DNA from: Streptomyces panaciradicis
GTDB lineage: Bacteria > Actinomycetota > Actinomycetes > Streptomycetales > Streptomycetaceae
DNA length: 64,000 nucleotides
NCBI RefSeq assembly: GCF_023516615.1
Contig: NZ_JAMGBF010000046.1
Span: forward strand, 60,554 to 124,553
Direction of reading: 5' to 3'
The notes beneath the pieces are model-generated. The model worked only from the letters and a program-made list of their open reading frames with translations. It was not told the origin of the DNA and made no database searches. The translations under genes were made by a program, and so were the position numbers. Below are positions 17,256 to 26,018 of the stretch, piece after piece. Position 1 is the stretch's first letter. Each line of letters starts with the position of its first letter.

Positions 17256-17966
17256 ATGTCGATCGCCGTGCAACCGGCCGTCCCGCGACGGCACGTGCCC
17301 GCCGTGGCCGTCGCCGTCACCGTGGTGGGACTCGCGGTCTCGGCCTGGAACCCGCACGACCGCACGACCTGGTTCCTGGAGACGGTGTGGGCGCTGGTCG
17401 GCCTGCCCGTCGTGGTGCTCACCCGGCGGCGCTTCCCGCTGACCGACCTGCTGTGCTGTCTGCTGGCCGCGCACGCGCTCGTGCTGGCCGTCGGCGGCCA
17501 CTACACCTACGCGCAGGTTCCCCTGGGCGACTGGGTGCGCGACACCTTCGGCCTGGACCGCAACCCCTACGACCGCTTCGGCCACCTCATGCAGGGCTTC
17601 GTGCCCGCGGTGCTGGTGCGTGAGCTGCTCAGCCGCACCTCGCCGCTGCGCGGCAGCCGCTGGCTGGCTCCCCTGACCGTCTGCGCGTGCATGGCCTTCA
17701 GCGCCGTCTTCGAGCTGCTGGAATGGCTGGCCGCGGAGGTCGGCGGACACTCCGCGGACGCCTTCCTCGCCACGCAGGGCGACGTGTGGGACACGCAGTG
17801 GGACATGTTCTGCGCGCTGATCGGCGCGACGGTCTCGGTGCTGGTGCTCTCCCGGCTGCACGACCGGCAGCTGGACGCGCCGGGCGTCAGCGCGACGTAT
17901 GGCGGCGCAGCGTCCACATCGGCACCACGAACCAGCACAGGCCGTACCACGCGACCACCCCGCTGA
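17256..17966 (+). CDS. DUF2238 (YjdF-like) integral membrane protein
   Basis: 236 aa with six predicted membrane spans and the conserved patterns YDRFGHLMQGFVPAVLVRE and FELLEWLAAE...DTQWDM of DUF2238. Function unknown; E. coli YjdF is the reference member. ATG follows AAAGGA at 7 nt. The last 27 residues are low-complexity (Ser/Thr/Arg) and are encoded opposite the C-terminus of the next gene (80-bp convergent overlap), so the natural stop may have been lost. Confidence 0.88.
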   Translation: MSIAVQPAVPRRHVPAVAVAVTVVGLAVSAWNPHDRTTWFLETVWALVGLPVVVLTRRRFPLTDLLCCLLAAHALVLAVGGHYTYAQVPLGDWVRDTFGLDRNPYDRFGHLMQGFVPAVLVRELLSRTSPLRGSRWLAPLTVCACMAFSAVFELLEWLAAEVGGHSADAFLATQGDVWDTQWDMFCALIGATVSVLVLSRLHDRQLDAPGVSATYGGAASTSAPRTSTGRTTRPPR

Positions 17967-18387
17967 CGATCCAGGGGACGATCGCGTTGTGTGTCGCGAC
18001 CCGCAGCACCAGCAGGAGCGAGGAGGTCATGGTCGCGAGCAGCAGCACCAGGCCGGCCAGGGTCATCCTGGAGGCCCACTGCACCGCTTCCGCCTTGACC
18101 CGCTGCCCGGACACCAGACGGTGCAGCGAGACCGGCCCGATGAGCGCGCCCGTCGTGGCGGCGCCCAGGATCACCGTGACTATGTAGATGGTCTTGTCGG
18201 TCTGTGCCAGCGTGGCGTACTTCTGCTGGAAGACCACGGTGAGCAGGAATCCGAACAGGATCTGCACGCCGGTCTGGGCGACCCTGACCTCCTGGATCAG
18301 CTCACCCCACTTGCGGTCGGCTCTCTCCTCCTCGGTCTCGTTCCGACCCCAGTCGTTCACGTCCGCACCGCTTTTCGAGACCGTCAA
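17887..18387 (-). CDS. DUF6328 family four-helix membrane protein
   Basis: 166 aa with four hydrophobic helices (LFGFLLTVVFQ; IVTVILGAATTGALIG; LAGLVLLLATMTSSLLLVL; IVPWIVSGVVAWYGLCWFVV) after a charged N-terminus (NETEEERADRKW). Matches the Streptomyces DUF6328 pattern; function unknown. TTG start is supported by AGGAGG 4 nt upstream. Convergent with, and overlapping by 80 bp, the DUF2238 gene. Confidence 0.85.
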   Translation of the reverse strand: MTVSKSGADVNDWGRNETEEERADRKWGELIQEVRVAQTGVQILFGFLLTVVFQQKYATLAQTDKTIYIVTVILGAATTGALIGPVSLHRLVSGQRVKAEAVQWASRMTLAGLVLLLATMTSSLLLVLRVATHNAIVPWIVSGVVAWYGLCWFVVPMWTLRRHTSR

Positions 18388-18546
18388 CGTTCCTCCTGCT
18401 CATCGGCCCGCGCCTTTGCTGATCCGAGTTCCCTGATCGCGCGATTTTGACCGTCCCTTTGCGGAAGGCGGCGGCTGTTTGGACGATCACGGGACGGTTA
18501 CACGGTGCGGACGGCCCACGACGACCATCCGAGGAGTCCGACGACC

Positions 18547-18900
18547 ATGTCCGGCAGCGAACTCACGCTCACTCTCAGCGGCGCCACCCCCGCCGACGCG
18601 CGCGCCGTCGTGCACGTCCTGGAACCGGCCTTCGGCAGTCCGGAGGAGGAACTTCCCGCCGACGACCGCGTGACGGTGTACACGGCGAGGTTCGCGCACG
18701 ATCCGGCGGCCCGGCCGTCCGGGACCGCGCCGGCCGGTGGCACCGGCCATCTGTCCGGGGCGGTCACCGTGACCGTCCAGGGCGCCCCGGACGCGGTGGC
18801 CAAGGCACGGGACGTGCTGACCCGCTCGTTCACCGCGCAGGACCAGGGCGCCGTCTCCGGCGACCAGGAGCAGGAGAGCCAGCTGCTCCTGGAGCCGTGA
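18547..18900 (+). CDS. Small hypothetical protein (117 aa)
   Basis: Not recognised. A short ferredoxin-like or dodecin-like beta/alpha pattern is suggested by alternating strands (ELTLTLSGATPADARAVVHVLEPAF ... GAVTVTVQGAPDAVAKARDVLTRSF). Acidic, soluble, ends in a Gln/Glu-rich tail. ATG has GAGGAG 10 nt upstream and codon use is normal for the genome, so it is probably real. Convergent with the aldo/keto reductase gene. Confidence 0.65.
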   Translation: MSGSELTLTLSGATPADARAVVHVLEPAFGSPEEELPADDRVTVYTARFAHDPAARPSGTAPAGGTGHLSGAVTVTVQGAPDAVAKARDVLTRSFTAQDQGAVSGDQEQESQLLLEP

Positions 18901-18918
18901 ACGACCGGACCGCGGCCG

Positions 18919-19902
18919 CTACCAGCGGCTTTCGACCTGGTCCTTGATCCGGCGGTCGTAGAGGTCGCGGATCGCGGCGAGGGTCTCGTCGGAGAGGTCC
19001 GGCAGCTTGGCGGCGGCGGCGTTGGCGCGGGCCTGCTCGGGCGAGCGGGCGCCGGGGATCACGGTGGTGACGCCGGGCTGCTGGACGATCCAGCGCAGGG
19101 CGAGCTGCGCCGGGGTGTACCCCTCGGGAGCGAGGGCGGCGAACTCGGCGGCCGCCTCGACGCCGGTCGTGTAGTCCACGCCGGCGAAGGTCTCGCCGAC
19201 GTCGAAGGCCTCGCCGTGCCGGTTGTAGGCGCGGTGGTCGTTCTCCGGGAAGACGGTGTCCTTGGTGTACTTGCCCGACAGCAGGCCGGAGGCGAGCGGG
19301 ACGCGCGCGATGATGCCGACGCCGGCCTCCCGGGCCGCCGGCAGAACCTCGCGCAGCGGCTTCATGCGGAACGGGTTGAGGATGATCTGCACACTGGCCA
19401 CGCCCGGCCGCGCGATCGCGGTGAGCGCCTCCTGGCAGGTCTCCACGCTGACGCCGTAGTGGGCGATGCGCTCCTCCTCCACGAGGGTGTCCAGGGCGTC
19501 GAACACCTCGTCGGTGGAGTAGACGGCCGTGGGCGGGCAGTGCAGCTGGACCAGGTCGATGCGGTCGACCCCGAGGTTGCGACGCGAACGGTCGTTCCAG
19601 GTGCGGAAGTTGTCGAGGACGTAGTTCTCCGGGATCTGGTCGACCCGGCGGCCCATCTTGGTGGCGACCAGTACGTGCAGGTCCGGCCGGCCCGCCAGAA
19701 AAGCGGCGATGGTCTGCTCGCTGCGTCCGTCGCCGTACACGTCGGCGGTGTCGAAGAAGGTCACGCCCGACTCGGCGGCCGCCTCCAGCACCGACAGGGC
19801 TTCCTTGTCGTCGACGTCTCCCCAGTCGGCGCCCAGCTGCCACGTGCCCAGACCGATGACGGAGGCGTGCTGACCCGACCTGTCGAAAGTGCGCTCGTCC
19901 AT
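18919..19902 (-). CDS. Aldo/keto reductase
   Basis: 327 aa NADPH-dependent (beta/alpha)8 reductase. Catalytic tetrad visible: D51 and Y56 in DTADVYGDGRSE, K82 in ATKMG, H121 in QLHCPP. The C-terminus has the usual cofactor loop (TTVIPGARSPEQARANAAA). Physiological carbonyl substrate unknown. Divergent from the cholesterol-oxidase-like gene; the shared 136-bp gap carries an inverted repeat. Confidence 0.92.
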   Translation of the reverse strand: MDERTFDRSGQHASVIGLGTWQLGADWGDVDDKEALSVLEAAAESGVTFFDTADVYGDGRSEQTIAAFLAGRPDLHVLVATKMGRRVDQIPENYVLDNFRTWNDRSRRNLGVDRIDLVQLHCPPTAVYSTDEVFDALDTLVEEERIAHYGVSVETCQEALTAIARPGVASVQIILNPFRMKPLREVLPAAREAGVGIIARVPLASGLLSGKYTKDTVFPENDHRAYNRHGEAFDVGETFAGVDYTTGVEAAAEFAALAPEGYTPAQLALRWIVQQPGVTTVIPGARSPEQARANAAAAKLPDLSDETLAAIRDLYDRRIKDQVESRW

Positions 19903-19971
19903 GACGTCAGTCTGTCACCCACCGCCGCCGAGTGCGGAACGAGCCGCTCCGATGCATGCCTTGTGAATCTT

Positions 19972-19987
19972 TCACTCACACGAGTGA
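19972..19987. promoter_or_regulatory. Inverted repeat between divergent genes
   Basis: TCACTC-ACAC-GAGTGA, a 6-bp inverted repeat upstream of the flavoprotein promoter and of the aldo/keto reductase start. A partial copy (ACTCGTGTCAC) follows at 20008-20018. Possible operator. Confidence 0.35.
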
Positions 19988-20004
19988 CGTCTTTCGGCAG
20001 CGGG

Positions 20005-20038
20005 TGGACTCGTGTCACCCCACGCCTAGCGTGACCCC
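20005..20038 (+). promoter_or_regulatory. Promoter for leaderless flavoprotein mRNA
   Basis: TGGACT, 16 bp, TAGCGT. The expected transcription start, 7 nt after the -10 box, falls on the GTG start codon at 20039, and no SD is present. Confidence 0.5.
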
Positions 20039-21772
20039 GTGACTGATCGTTCAGTGAGCAACCTCCCCTCCGAGAGCGGGAACGACGCGCCGTGGAGCCG
20101 CCGCGGCTTCCTGTTGTCGGCCGCCGCCCTGGCTGCCCTCCCCGTCCTGGTGGCCGCGGATCCGGCGGTGGCGGCGCAGGAACTGCCGGACTTCCCCGAG
20201 GGCGTCGCGCTGTACCGCTCGGCGTACCGCAACTGGGTGGGCGAGATCACCTGCGACGGCCTGTGGGCCTGCGCTCCCGAGAGCCCGGCCCGGGTGGTCG
20301 ACGTCGTCAACTGGGCCTGGCGGCAGGGCTGGACGGTACGCGCCCGCGGTGCCTCGCACGGGTGGTCGCCGCTGGCGGTCACCGCGCACACGCCGTCGGA
20401 CGCCCGCGTCCTCCTCGTCGACACCGCCCCGCACCTCAGCGGCCTGAGCCTGGACTCACCGTCCGCCGTCCGCGCGGGGACAGGCGTGACGATGGACGAA
20501 CTGCTCGGCCATCTGGAGGAGCACGGCCTCGGGGTCACCGCCGCTCCCGCCCCGGGCGACCTCACCCTGGGCGGCGCCCTGGCCGTCGACGCGCACGGCA
20601 CCGCCTTACCGGCCGAGGGCGAACGGCGGTCGCCCGGGCACACCTACGGATCGCTGAGCAATCTGGTGCTGTCGCTCACGGCGGTCGTGTGGGCCGAGGA
20701 CTCCGGGGCGTACGTCCTGCGCACCTACCGGCGTGCCGAGGCGGACTGCGCCGCGCTGCTCACCCATCTCGGCCGCTCGCTGGTGACCGAGGTCGTGCTG
20801 CGGGTGGGCGCGAACACCGACCTGCGGTGCGTGAGCCGTACGGACATCCCGGCGGCCGAGCTGTTCGCCGCGCCGGGGTCCGACGGGCGCACCCTCGAAA
20901 CCTTCCTCGACCGCGCGGGGCGCGTGGAGGCGATCTGGTTCGCGTTCACCGACGCCCCGTGGCTGAAGGTGTGGAGCGTGGCGCCGACCCGGCCGCTCAC
21001 CTCACGGCATGTGACGTCGCCGTACAACTACCCCTTCTCCGACAACGTGCCGACCGTGGTGGCCGACCTGGTGGGGCGGATGACCTCGCAGGCCGCCTGG
21101 TACCTGGCCCCGGTGCTGGGCAACGCGCAGTACGAGGTGGCCGCGGCCGGGCTGGTGGCGACGCTGTCGGGCGACATCTGGGGACCGTCCAAGAACACGC
21201 TGCTCTACATCAGGCCGACGACGCTGCGGCTGACCGCCAACGGCTACGCGGTGCTCACCGCGCGGAGCCGGGTTCAGCAGGTGGTCAGCGCGTTCACGTC
21301 CTTCTACCGGGAGCGGCTGGCCGTGTACGCCGCCCTGGGCCGCTACCCGGTCAACGGCTCGGTCGAGATCCGCGTGACCGGCCTGGACGATCCCGCCGAC
21401 GCCGAAGTCGACGGCGCCCGCGCCCCGTTGCTGTCGGCGCTGCGGCGCGACGAGAGCCGGCCCGAGTGGGACACGGCGGTGTGGCTGGACGTGCTGACGC
21501 TGCCCGGCACCCCGCACGCGGAGGAGTTCCTGCGGGAGTTGGAGCAGTTCCTGCTGCGCGAGTTCGACGGCGAGGACGCCCTGACCCGGGTCGAGTGGTC
21601 CAAGGGCTGGGCGTACACCGAGGACGCCGCCTGGAGCGACGAGGAGGTGCTGGGCACGGTGATCCCCGGTTCGTTCGGCGAGACGGTGTGGGGGCAGGCG
21701 GCCGGGGTCCTGGACCGGCTCGACCCGCACCGGGTCTTCGGCAACGGCTTCCTCGACCGCCTGTTCCGATAA
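20039..21772 (+). CDS. Tat-exported FAD-linked oxidase, cholesterol oxidase (VAO type) family
   Basis: 577 aa. The twin-arginine signal (SRRGFLLSAAALAAL, R21-R22) is cleaved near AVAA-QEL. A PCMH/VAO FAD-binding domain follows, with H107 in RGASHGWSPL at the place of the covalent-FAD histidine of Brevibacterium cholesterol oxidase II, then a cholesterol-oxidase substrate-binding domain. It probably oxidises a sterol or other secondary alcohol outside the cell with O2. Leu190 is encoded by TTA (20606-20608), so translation depends on the bldA tRNA, tying it to development. Possibly leaderless from GTG 20039; GTG at 20054 is the alternative. Confidence 0.87.
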   Translation: MTDRSVSNLPSESGNDAPWSRRGFLLSAAALAALPVLVAADPAVAAQELPDFPEGVALYRSAYRNWVGEITCDGLWACAPESPARVVDVVNWAWRQGWTVRARGASHGWSPLAVTAHTPSDARVLLVDTAPHLSGLSLDSPSAVRAGTGVTMDELLGHLEEHGLGVTAAPAPGDLTLGGALAVDAHGTALPAEGERRSPGHTYGSLSNLVLSLTAVVWAEDSGAYVLRTYRRAEADCAALLTHLGRSLVTEVVLRVGANTDLRCVSRTDIPAAELFAAPGSDGRTLETFLDRAGRVEAIWFAFTDAPWLKVWSVAPTRPLTSRHVTSPYNYPFSDNVPTVVADLVGRMTSQAAWYLAPVLGNAQYEVAAAGLVATLSGDIWGPSKNTLLYIRPTTLRLTANGYAVLTARSRVQQVVSAFTSFYRERLAVYAALGRYPVNGSVEIRVTGLDDPADAEVDGARAPLLSALRRDESRPEWDTAVWLDVLTLPGTPHAEEFLRELEQFLLREFDGEDALTRVEWSKGWAYTEDAAWSDEEVLGTVIPGSFGETVWGQAAGVLDRLDPHRVFGNGFLDRLFR

Positions 21773-21812
21773 GAGGTTGCCGTCGCCGGGCGCGGCTGGA
21801 AGGCTCGCGATC

Positions 21813-22655
21813 ATGCCTGCCTTCGCTGCGCCCGACGGGACCCAACTCGCCTACCACGTCTTCGGGGACGAGGGGCCGCCCGTCGTCTGTCTGCCCGGGG
21901 GCCCGATGCAGGCGTCCGCCTACCTCGGTGAGCTCGGCGGTCTGTCCGCGCGCCGCCGGCTCGTCCTGCTGGACTTCCGGGGCACCGGCGACTCCGCGCT
22001 CCCGGAGGACCCCGCGACCTTCCGCTGCGACCGGCTGGTGGACGACGTCGAGGCCCTGCGCGCGCACCTGGGCCTGGAGACGATGGACCTGCTCGGGCAC
22101 TCCGCGGGCACCAATCCGGCCGTCCTGTACGCCGCCCGGCACCCGCGGCGTGTGGACAGGCTCGCCCTGATCACGCCGAGCGCCGTGGCCGTAGGGCTCG
22201 GCGTCCCGCCCCAGGTGCGGCGGGACACCGCGCGCTCACGCCAGGCCGAGCCGTGGTTCCCCACCGCGTTCGCCGCCCTGCAGGCCATCACCACCGGCCG
22301 CGCCACCGCCGCCGACTGGGAGGCCATCTCGCCTTTCCTGTACGGCCGTTGGGACGACACGGCGCGTGCCCATCATGCCGCCGGAGCCGCTCAGCGCAAT
22401 CAGGAGGCCGCCGCGGTCTTCGGCGCCGAGGGGGCGTTCGACCCGGCCGCCACCCGGGCGGCGCTCGCCGGTCTGGCGGCGCCGGTGCTCCTGCTGGCCG
22501 GCGAGGTCGACCTCAACTCCCCTCCGCCCATGGTCGCCGAGTTCGCCGGGCTCTTCGCGAAGGCCGAGTCGGTGGTGCAGCCGGGAGCCGGTCACTTCCC
22601 GTGGCTGGACGACCCCGAGCGGTTCGTGGCTACGGTCGGGGCGTTCCTGGCGTGA
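21813..22655 (+). CDS. Alpha/beta hydrolase (proline iminopeptidase-like)
   Basis: 280 aa. The nucleophile elbow is G95-H-S97-A-G; an oxyanion loop LPGGPMQ precedes it; Asp in AGEVD and His in GAGHFP complete the triad. The HGGPG-like segment and DFRGTGDS resemble proline iminopeptidases, but the substrate is open. ATG follows GGAAGG. It lies 40 bp after the flavoprotein gene in the same direction and may be cotranscribed. Its 3' end overlaps the convergent TetR gene by 26 bp. Confidence 0.88.
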   Translation: MPAFAAPDGTQLAYHVFGDEGPPVVCLPGGPMQASAYLGELGGLSARRRLVLLDFRGTGDSALPEDPATFRCDRLVDDVEALRAHLGLETMDLLGHSAGTNPAVLYAARHPRRVDRLALITPSAVAVGLGVPPQVRRDTARSRQAEPWFPTAFAALQAITTGRATAADWEAISPFLYGRWDDTARAHHAAGAAQRNQEAAAVFGAEGAFDPAATRAALAGLAAPVLLLAGEVDLNSPPPMVAEFAGLFAKAESVVQPGAGHFPWLDDPERFVATVGAFLA

Positions 22656-23229
22656 GCTGCCCCTGGACGAGCGGGGCGTACCGCTCCACGATCTCGTCCA
22701 GCTCCGCCGCGCGCACGTGGGTTCCGCGGGCGACGCCGTAGATCACGCCGAGGCCGAGCAGCGCGGCCACGGCGAGTTCGGCGCGCAGGCCCGCGTCGGC
22801 GCCCGTGAGGCGCTCGGTGAGGCGCTCGGTGACCTGGGTGCGGAAGTTGGCGCGCAGGATGTCGCCCTGTTCGGCGTGCAGGGGCGCGAACACGATACGC
22901 AGCAGCGGGTCGGCGCCGTGCCGGGACTGGCCGATCAGCACGTGCCGGACCATGTGCCGGCCGAGGTCGTCGAGCGGGGCGTCCAGCAGGGCGTCCGCGT
23001 CGGTCTCGAAGGACATCACGCGGGCGAAGAGCGCGTCCTTGTTGCCGAAGTACTTCAGGATCAACGGCGGGCTGACACCGGCGCGTTCGGCGACGGCCTT
23101 GAGGGTGATGTCGGCGTGTGCGTGCCGAGCCAGCAGGTAGCGGGCGGCCTTCAGGATGGCCGCCTTGGTGGCCTCGGCGTCCCTGCGGGCGGGCGCGGTC
23201 GCGGTGGGGGGAGTGCTCACGGCACTCAT
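22630..23229 (-). CDS. TetR-family transcriptional regulator
   Basis: 199 aa. N-terminal HTH (ADITLKAVAERAGVSPPLILKYFGNKDALF, about 38-68) and a ligand-binding TetR C-terminal domain. Its ATG overlaps the TGA of the MFS gene (ATGA), so it is the second gene of an MFS-TetR operon and very likely represses that operon through the mirrored operators at 24741-24782. Confidence 0.93.
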   Translation of the reverse strand: MSAVSTPPTATAPARRDAEATKAAILKAARYLLARHAHADITLKAVAERAGVSPPLILKYFGNKDALFARVMSFETDADALLDAPLDDLGRHMVRHVLIGQSRHGADPLLRIVFAPLHAEQGDILRANFRTQVTERLTERLTGADAGLRAELAVAALLGLGVIYGVARGTHVRAAELDEIVERYAPLVQGQLTPGTPRP

Positions 23230-24707
23230 GCTCCCTCCAACGCCTCGTCCCGCGCATCCAGGGTGCCGCTGCCGGCCCGGCGCGAACCCCGCCGCCCGGC
23301 GTCACCCGGGATGGTCAGCGCCGTGGCGCTCGCCACCAGGGCGACGATGCCGGCCACGGTGAAGGCGAGCAGGTAGCCGTGCAGGGTGGGCACCGGGACG
23401 CCTCCGACCGGGCTGGTGTGGTGGATCAGGACGGCGGCCACGGCGGCGCTGGAGGTGGCCTGGCCGATCGTGCGCATCAGGACGTTGACGCCGTTGGCGG
23501 ACGCGGTCTGCTCGGCCGGTACGGCGCGCAGGATGAGGGTGGGCAGGGCCGAGTAGGCGAGGGTGGTGCCGGTCGCCACGACGGTCGCACCCAGGATGAT
23601 CATCCACAGGTCGCGGCTGTCGGCGATGCGCAGCGCGTAGCCGCAGGCGATGACCGCGGCTCCGATGGCGAGCGTGACGCGCGGGCCGCGTGCCGCGGAG
23701 ATCCGGGCGGACAGCGGCGAGAAGAGCAGCATCGTCACGCCGCCGGGCAGCAGGCACAGGCCGGTCTCCACGATCGACAGCCCGAGTCCGTACCCCGTGG
23801 CCTTCGGCGCCTGCACCAGCTGGGCGGTCACGAGCGAGTTGGCGTAGAAGGCGAATCCGGTGAGCAGGGCCGCGACGTGGGACAGGCCCACCCGGGGCCG
23901 GGAGACCAGGCGCAGGTCGACCAGCGGCCGCTCGGTGCGCAGCTGCTGCCACCACCACAGCGCGAGGACGGCCACGGCGGCGGCGAACAGGCCCAGGATC
24001 CGGGCGCTGGTCCAGCCCCACTGTCCGCCCTGGGACACCCCGAGCAGCAGGCAGACCAGTCCGGCGGCCAGCCCCAGGGTGCCGGCGACGTCGAACCGGC
24101 CGGGCTCGCGGACGGGCGACTCCTTCACCGCCCACCACACGGCGGACACGCCCACCGCGCCGAGGGCGCTGGTGAGCCAGAACATGGTGTGCCAGTCGTA
24201 GTACTGCACGACCAGCGCGGCGAGCGGCAGGCCGAGGGCGGCGCCGATCCCGACGGTGGAGCTCATCAGGGCGACCGCGGAGCCGCGGCGCTCCGGGGGC
24301 AGCTCGTCGCGCAGGATGCTGATGGACAGCGGCACCACGGAGGCGGCGGCGCCCTGGAGGGCACGGGCCGTGATGAGGACGGCGATGTCGGAGGACAGGG
24401 CGCACATCACCGAGCCGACGGTCATCAGCAGCAGGGCCGAGGTCAGCACCCTGCGTTTGCCGTACATGTCGCCGGCCCGGCCCAGGACGGGGGTGAGGAC
24501 GGCGCCGGACAGCAGCGTCGCGGTGACCGTCCAGGAGACCGCGCCGGGCGAGGAGTGGGTGAGCCGGGGCAGGTCGGGCAGCAGGGGGACGACGACCGTC
24601 TGCATGACGGCCATGAGGATGCCGCCGAACGCCAGCACCGGGATCGTGAACCGACCCCGCAGGCCCGGCCGCACGGTGGGCTGGGCTATCGGCGCGGGCT
24701 GCTCCAT
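23226..24707 (-). CDS. MFS drug-efflux transporter, DHA2 type
   Basis: 493 aa with about 14 predicted membrane helices, as in the QacA/EmrB branch. Motif A is GRAGDMYGKRRV between helices 2 and 3, and motif C-like GIGAALGLPLAA is present. A proton-driven exporter of an unknown compound. ATG at 24707 is preceded by TGGAG at 5-6 nt; an upstream in-frame start at 24752 overlaps the operator and is rejected. First gene of the operon with TetR. Confidence 0.93.
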   Translation of the reverse strand: MEQPAPIAQPTVRPGLRGRFTIPVLAFGGILMAVMQTVVVPLLPDLPRLTHSSPGAVSWTVTATLLSGAVLTPVLGRAGDMYGKRRVLTSALLLMTVGSVMCALSSDIAVLITARALQGAAASVVPLSISILRDELPPERRGSAVALMSSTVGIGAALGLPLAALVVQYYDWHTMFWLTSALGAVGVSAVWWAVKESPVREPGRFDVAGTLGLAAGLVCLLLGVSQGGQWGWTSARILGLFAAAVAVLALWWWQQLRTERPLVDLRLVSRPRVGLSHVAALLTGFAFYANSLVTAQLVQAPKATGYGLGLSIVETGLCLLPGGVTMLLFSPLSARISAARGPRVTLAIGAAVIACGYALRIADSRDLWMIILGATVVATGTTLAYSALPTLILRAVPAEQTASANGVNVLMRTIGQATSSAAVAAVLIHHTSPVGGVPVPTLHGYLLAFTVAGIVALVASATALTIPGDAGRRGSRRAGSGTLDARDEALEGA

Positions 24708-24740
24708 CGGTACTCCAGCGGGTGACAGGCGGAACAAACG

Positions 24741-24782
24741 GGTGAATGGCAATTCACCTTAGCCGGTGAATTGCCATTCACC
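24741..24782 (-). promoter_or_regulatory. Mirrored double TetR operator
   Basis: GGTGAATGGCAATTCACC (24741-24758) and its exact reverse complement (24765-24782) are separated by TTAGCC. Each half is itself a near-palindrome, GGTGAAT-N4-ATTCACC. Centres are 24 bp apart. The site lies 34 bp upstream of the MFS start, the expected place for the operon's own TetR to bind as two dimers. Confidence 0.85.
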
Positions 24783-24800
24783 CAAGAGGGGTGCCGGCCG

Positions 24801-26018
24801 TCAGCCCTGCTTCCGCGAGGCGAGTTCCCGGGCGTGCACGGTGCGCGCGACCCTCGGCCCGAGCCAGCGCTTGAGGCGGCGCAGCGCCTCGAGCCGGCCG
24901 GCCGCCCGGTCGATCCGGTAGTAGAGCTGCGGCGGGACGTACGGCAGCAGGGGCGAGTGCCGCTGGCCGAGCAGGGAGAACATCTGCTCCGGGGGCAGGT
25001 GGATGTAGCGGGGCAGGTTCTCGTACCACCGGGCGCTGTAGCGGGCCGCGCTCTGGATGGACAGCAGCTCCGCCTTGCGCTGCCGCTCGTATCCGGCCAG
25101 CGCCTGCGGCAGGGAGGGCTGTTCGCGCAGGGCGCCGGCCAGCGCGATGGCGTCCTCCAGGGCGAGGGTGGTGCCGGCGCCGATCGAGTAGTGCGTGGTG
25201 TGGGCGGCGTCGCCGAGGAGGACGAGGTTGCCGCGGGACCACGTGCGGTTGGTGAGGGTGCGGAAGTTCAGCCACTGGGCGCTGCCGTCGGACGAGGAGC
25301 GCCCGATGAGGGGGTGGCCGTCGAGGACGTCGGCGAAGAGCTTCTCCAGCACGGCGAGTCCGTCGGCCTCGTTCGCGGTGCCGAACCCGAGGCCGGTCCA
25401 GGTCTCGGGGGCGCATTCGACGACGCAGGTGCTGCGTTCGGGGCTGAAGGGATAGCCGTAGCACCAGATCCAGCCGTGGTCGGTCTCCACGAAGGCGAAG
25501 GTGAAGGCGTCGAAGACCTTGGTGGTGCCGAGCCAGATGTAGGGATTGCGGCCCTCGCCGACCTCACTGCCGAAGTGGCCGGCGTGCCGGGTGCGCAGGG
25601 CGCTGTTCACGCCGTCGCCCGCGACGAGCAGATCGGCCGCGGGCAGGTTGCCGTCGGTGATCTCGTGCTCGAACTCCAGCCGTACGCCCAGCGAGCGGGC
25701 GCGTGCGGCGAGGATCTCCAGGAACCGGTGGCGGCCGATGCCGAAGCCCTCGTCGCCGTCCTGCCGGGTGGCGAGGTCGCGGACGTGGGCGACGCCGGCG
25801 TTCCAGCGGACGGAGGCCTGCTCCAGTGCGCGCGCCGACTCGGGGTCGTGCTCGTGGAGCTTGTCGAGCAGGCCCCGCCAGTACGTCACGCCCCAGCCGT
25901 AGGTCGATCCTTCCGGATCGCGTTCGTGGACGGTGATGTCGTGGGACGGGTCCTGCCGTTTCAGCAGGATCGACAGATACAGGCCGGCGGGCCCGCCGCC
26001 GATGCAGGCGACCTTCAC
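24801..26018 (-). CDS. FAD-dependent aromatic monooxygenase
   Basis: 405 aa group A flavoprotein hydroxylase. The Rossmann motif GGGPAG (7-12), the DG motif (AGDGVNSALR) and the GD motif (LLGDAAHTTHYSIGAG) are all present. Overall pattern resembles salicylyl-CoA 5-hydroxylase/anthraniloyl-CoA monooxygenase N-terminal domains. The role is probably hydroxylation of an aromatic acid or its CoA ester. GTG at 26018 is chosen because AGGGG lies 7 nt upstream; GTG 26024 is too close to it. It lies upstream of the MFS-TetR operon but is separated from it by the double operator. Confidence 0.87.
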   Translation of the reverse strand: MKVACIGGGPAGLYLSILLKRQDPSHDITVHERDPEGSTYGWGVTYWRGLLDKLHEHDPESARALEQASVRWNAGVAHVRDLATRQDGDEGFGIGRHRFLEILAARARSLGVRLEFEHEITDGNLPAADLLVAGDGVNSALRTRHAGHFGSEVGEGRNPYIWLGTTKVFDAFTFAFVETDHGWIWCYGYPFSPERSTCVVECAPETWTGLGFGTANEADGLAVLEKLFADVLDGHPLIGRSSSDGSAQWLNFRTLTNRTWSRGNLVLLGDAAHTTHYSIGAGTTLALEDAIALAGALREQPSLPQALAGYERQRKAELLSIQSAARYSARWYENLPRYIHLPPEQMFSLLGQRHSPLLPYVPPQLYYRIDRAAGRLEALRRLKRWLGPRVARTVHARELASRKQG

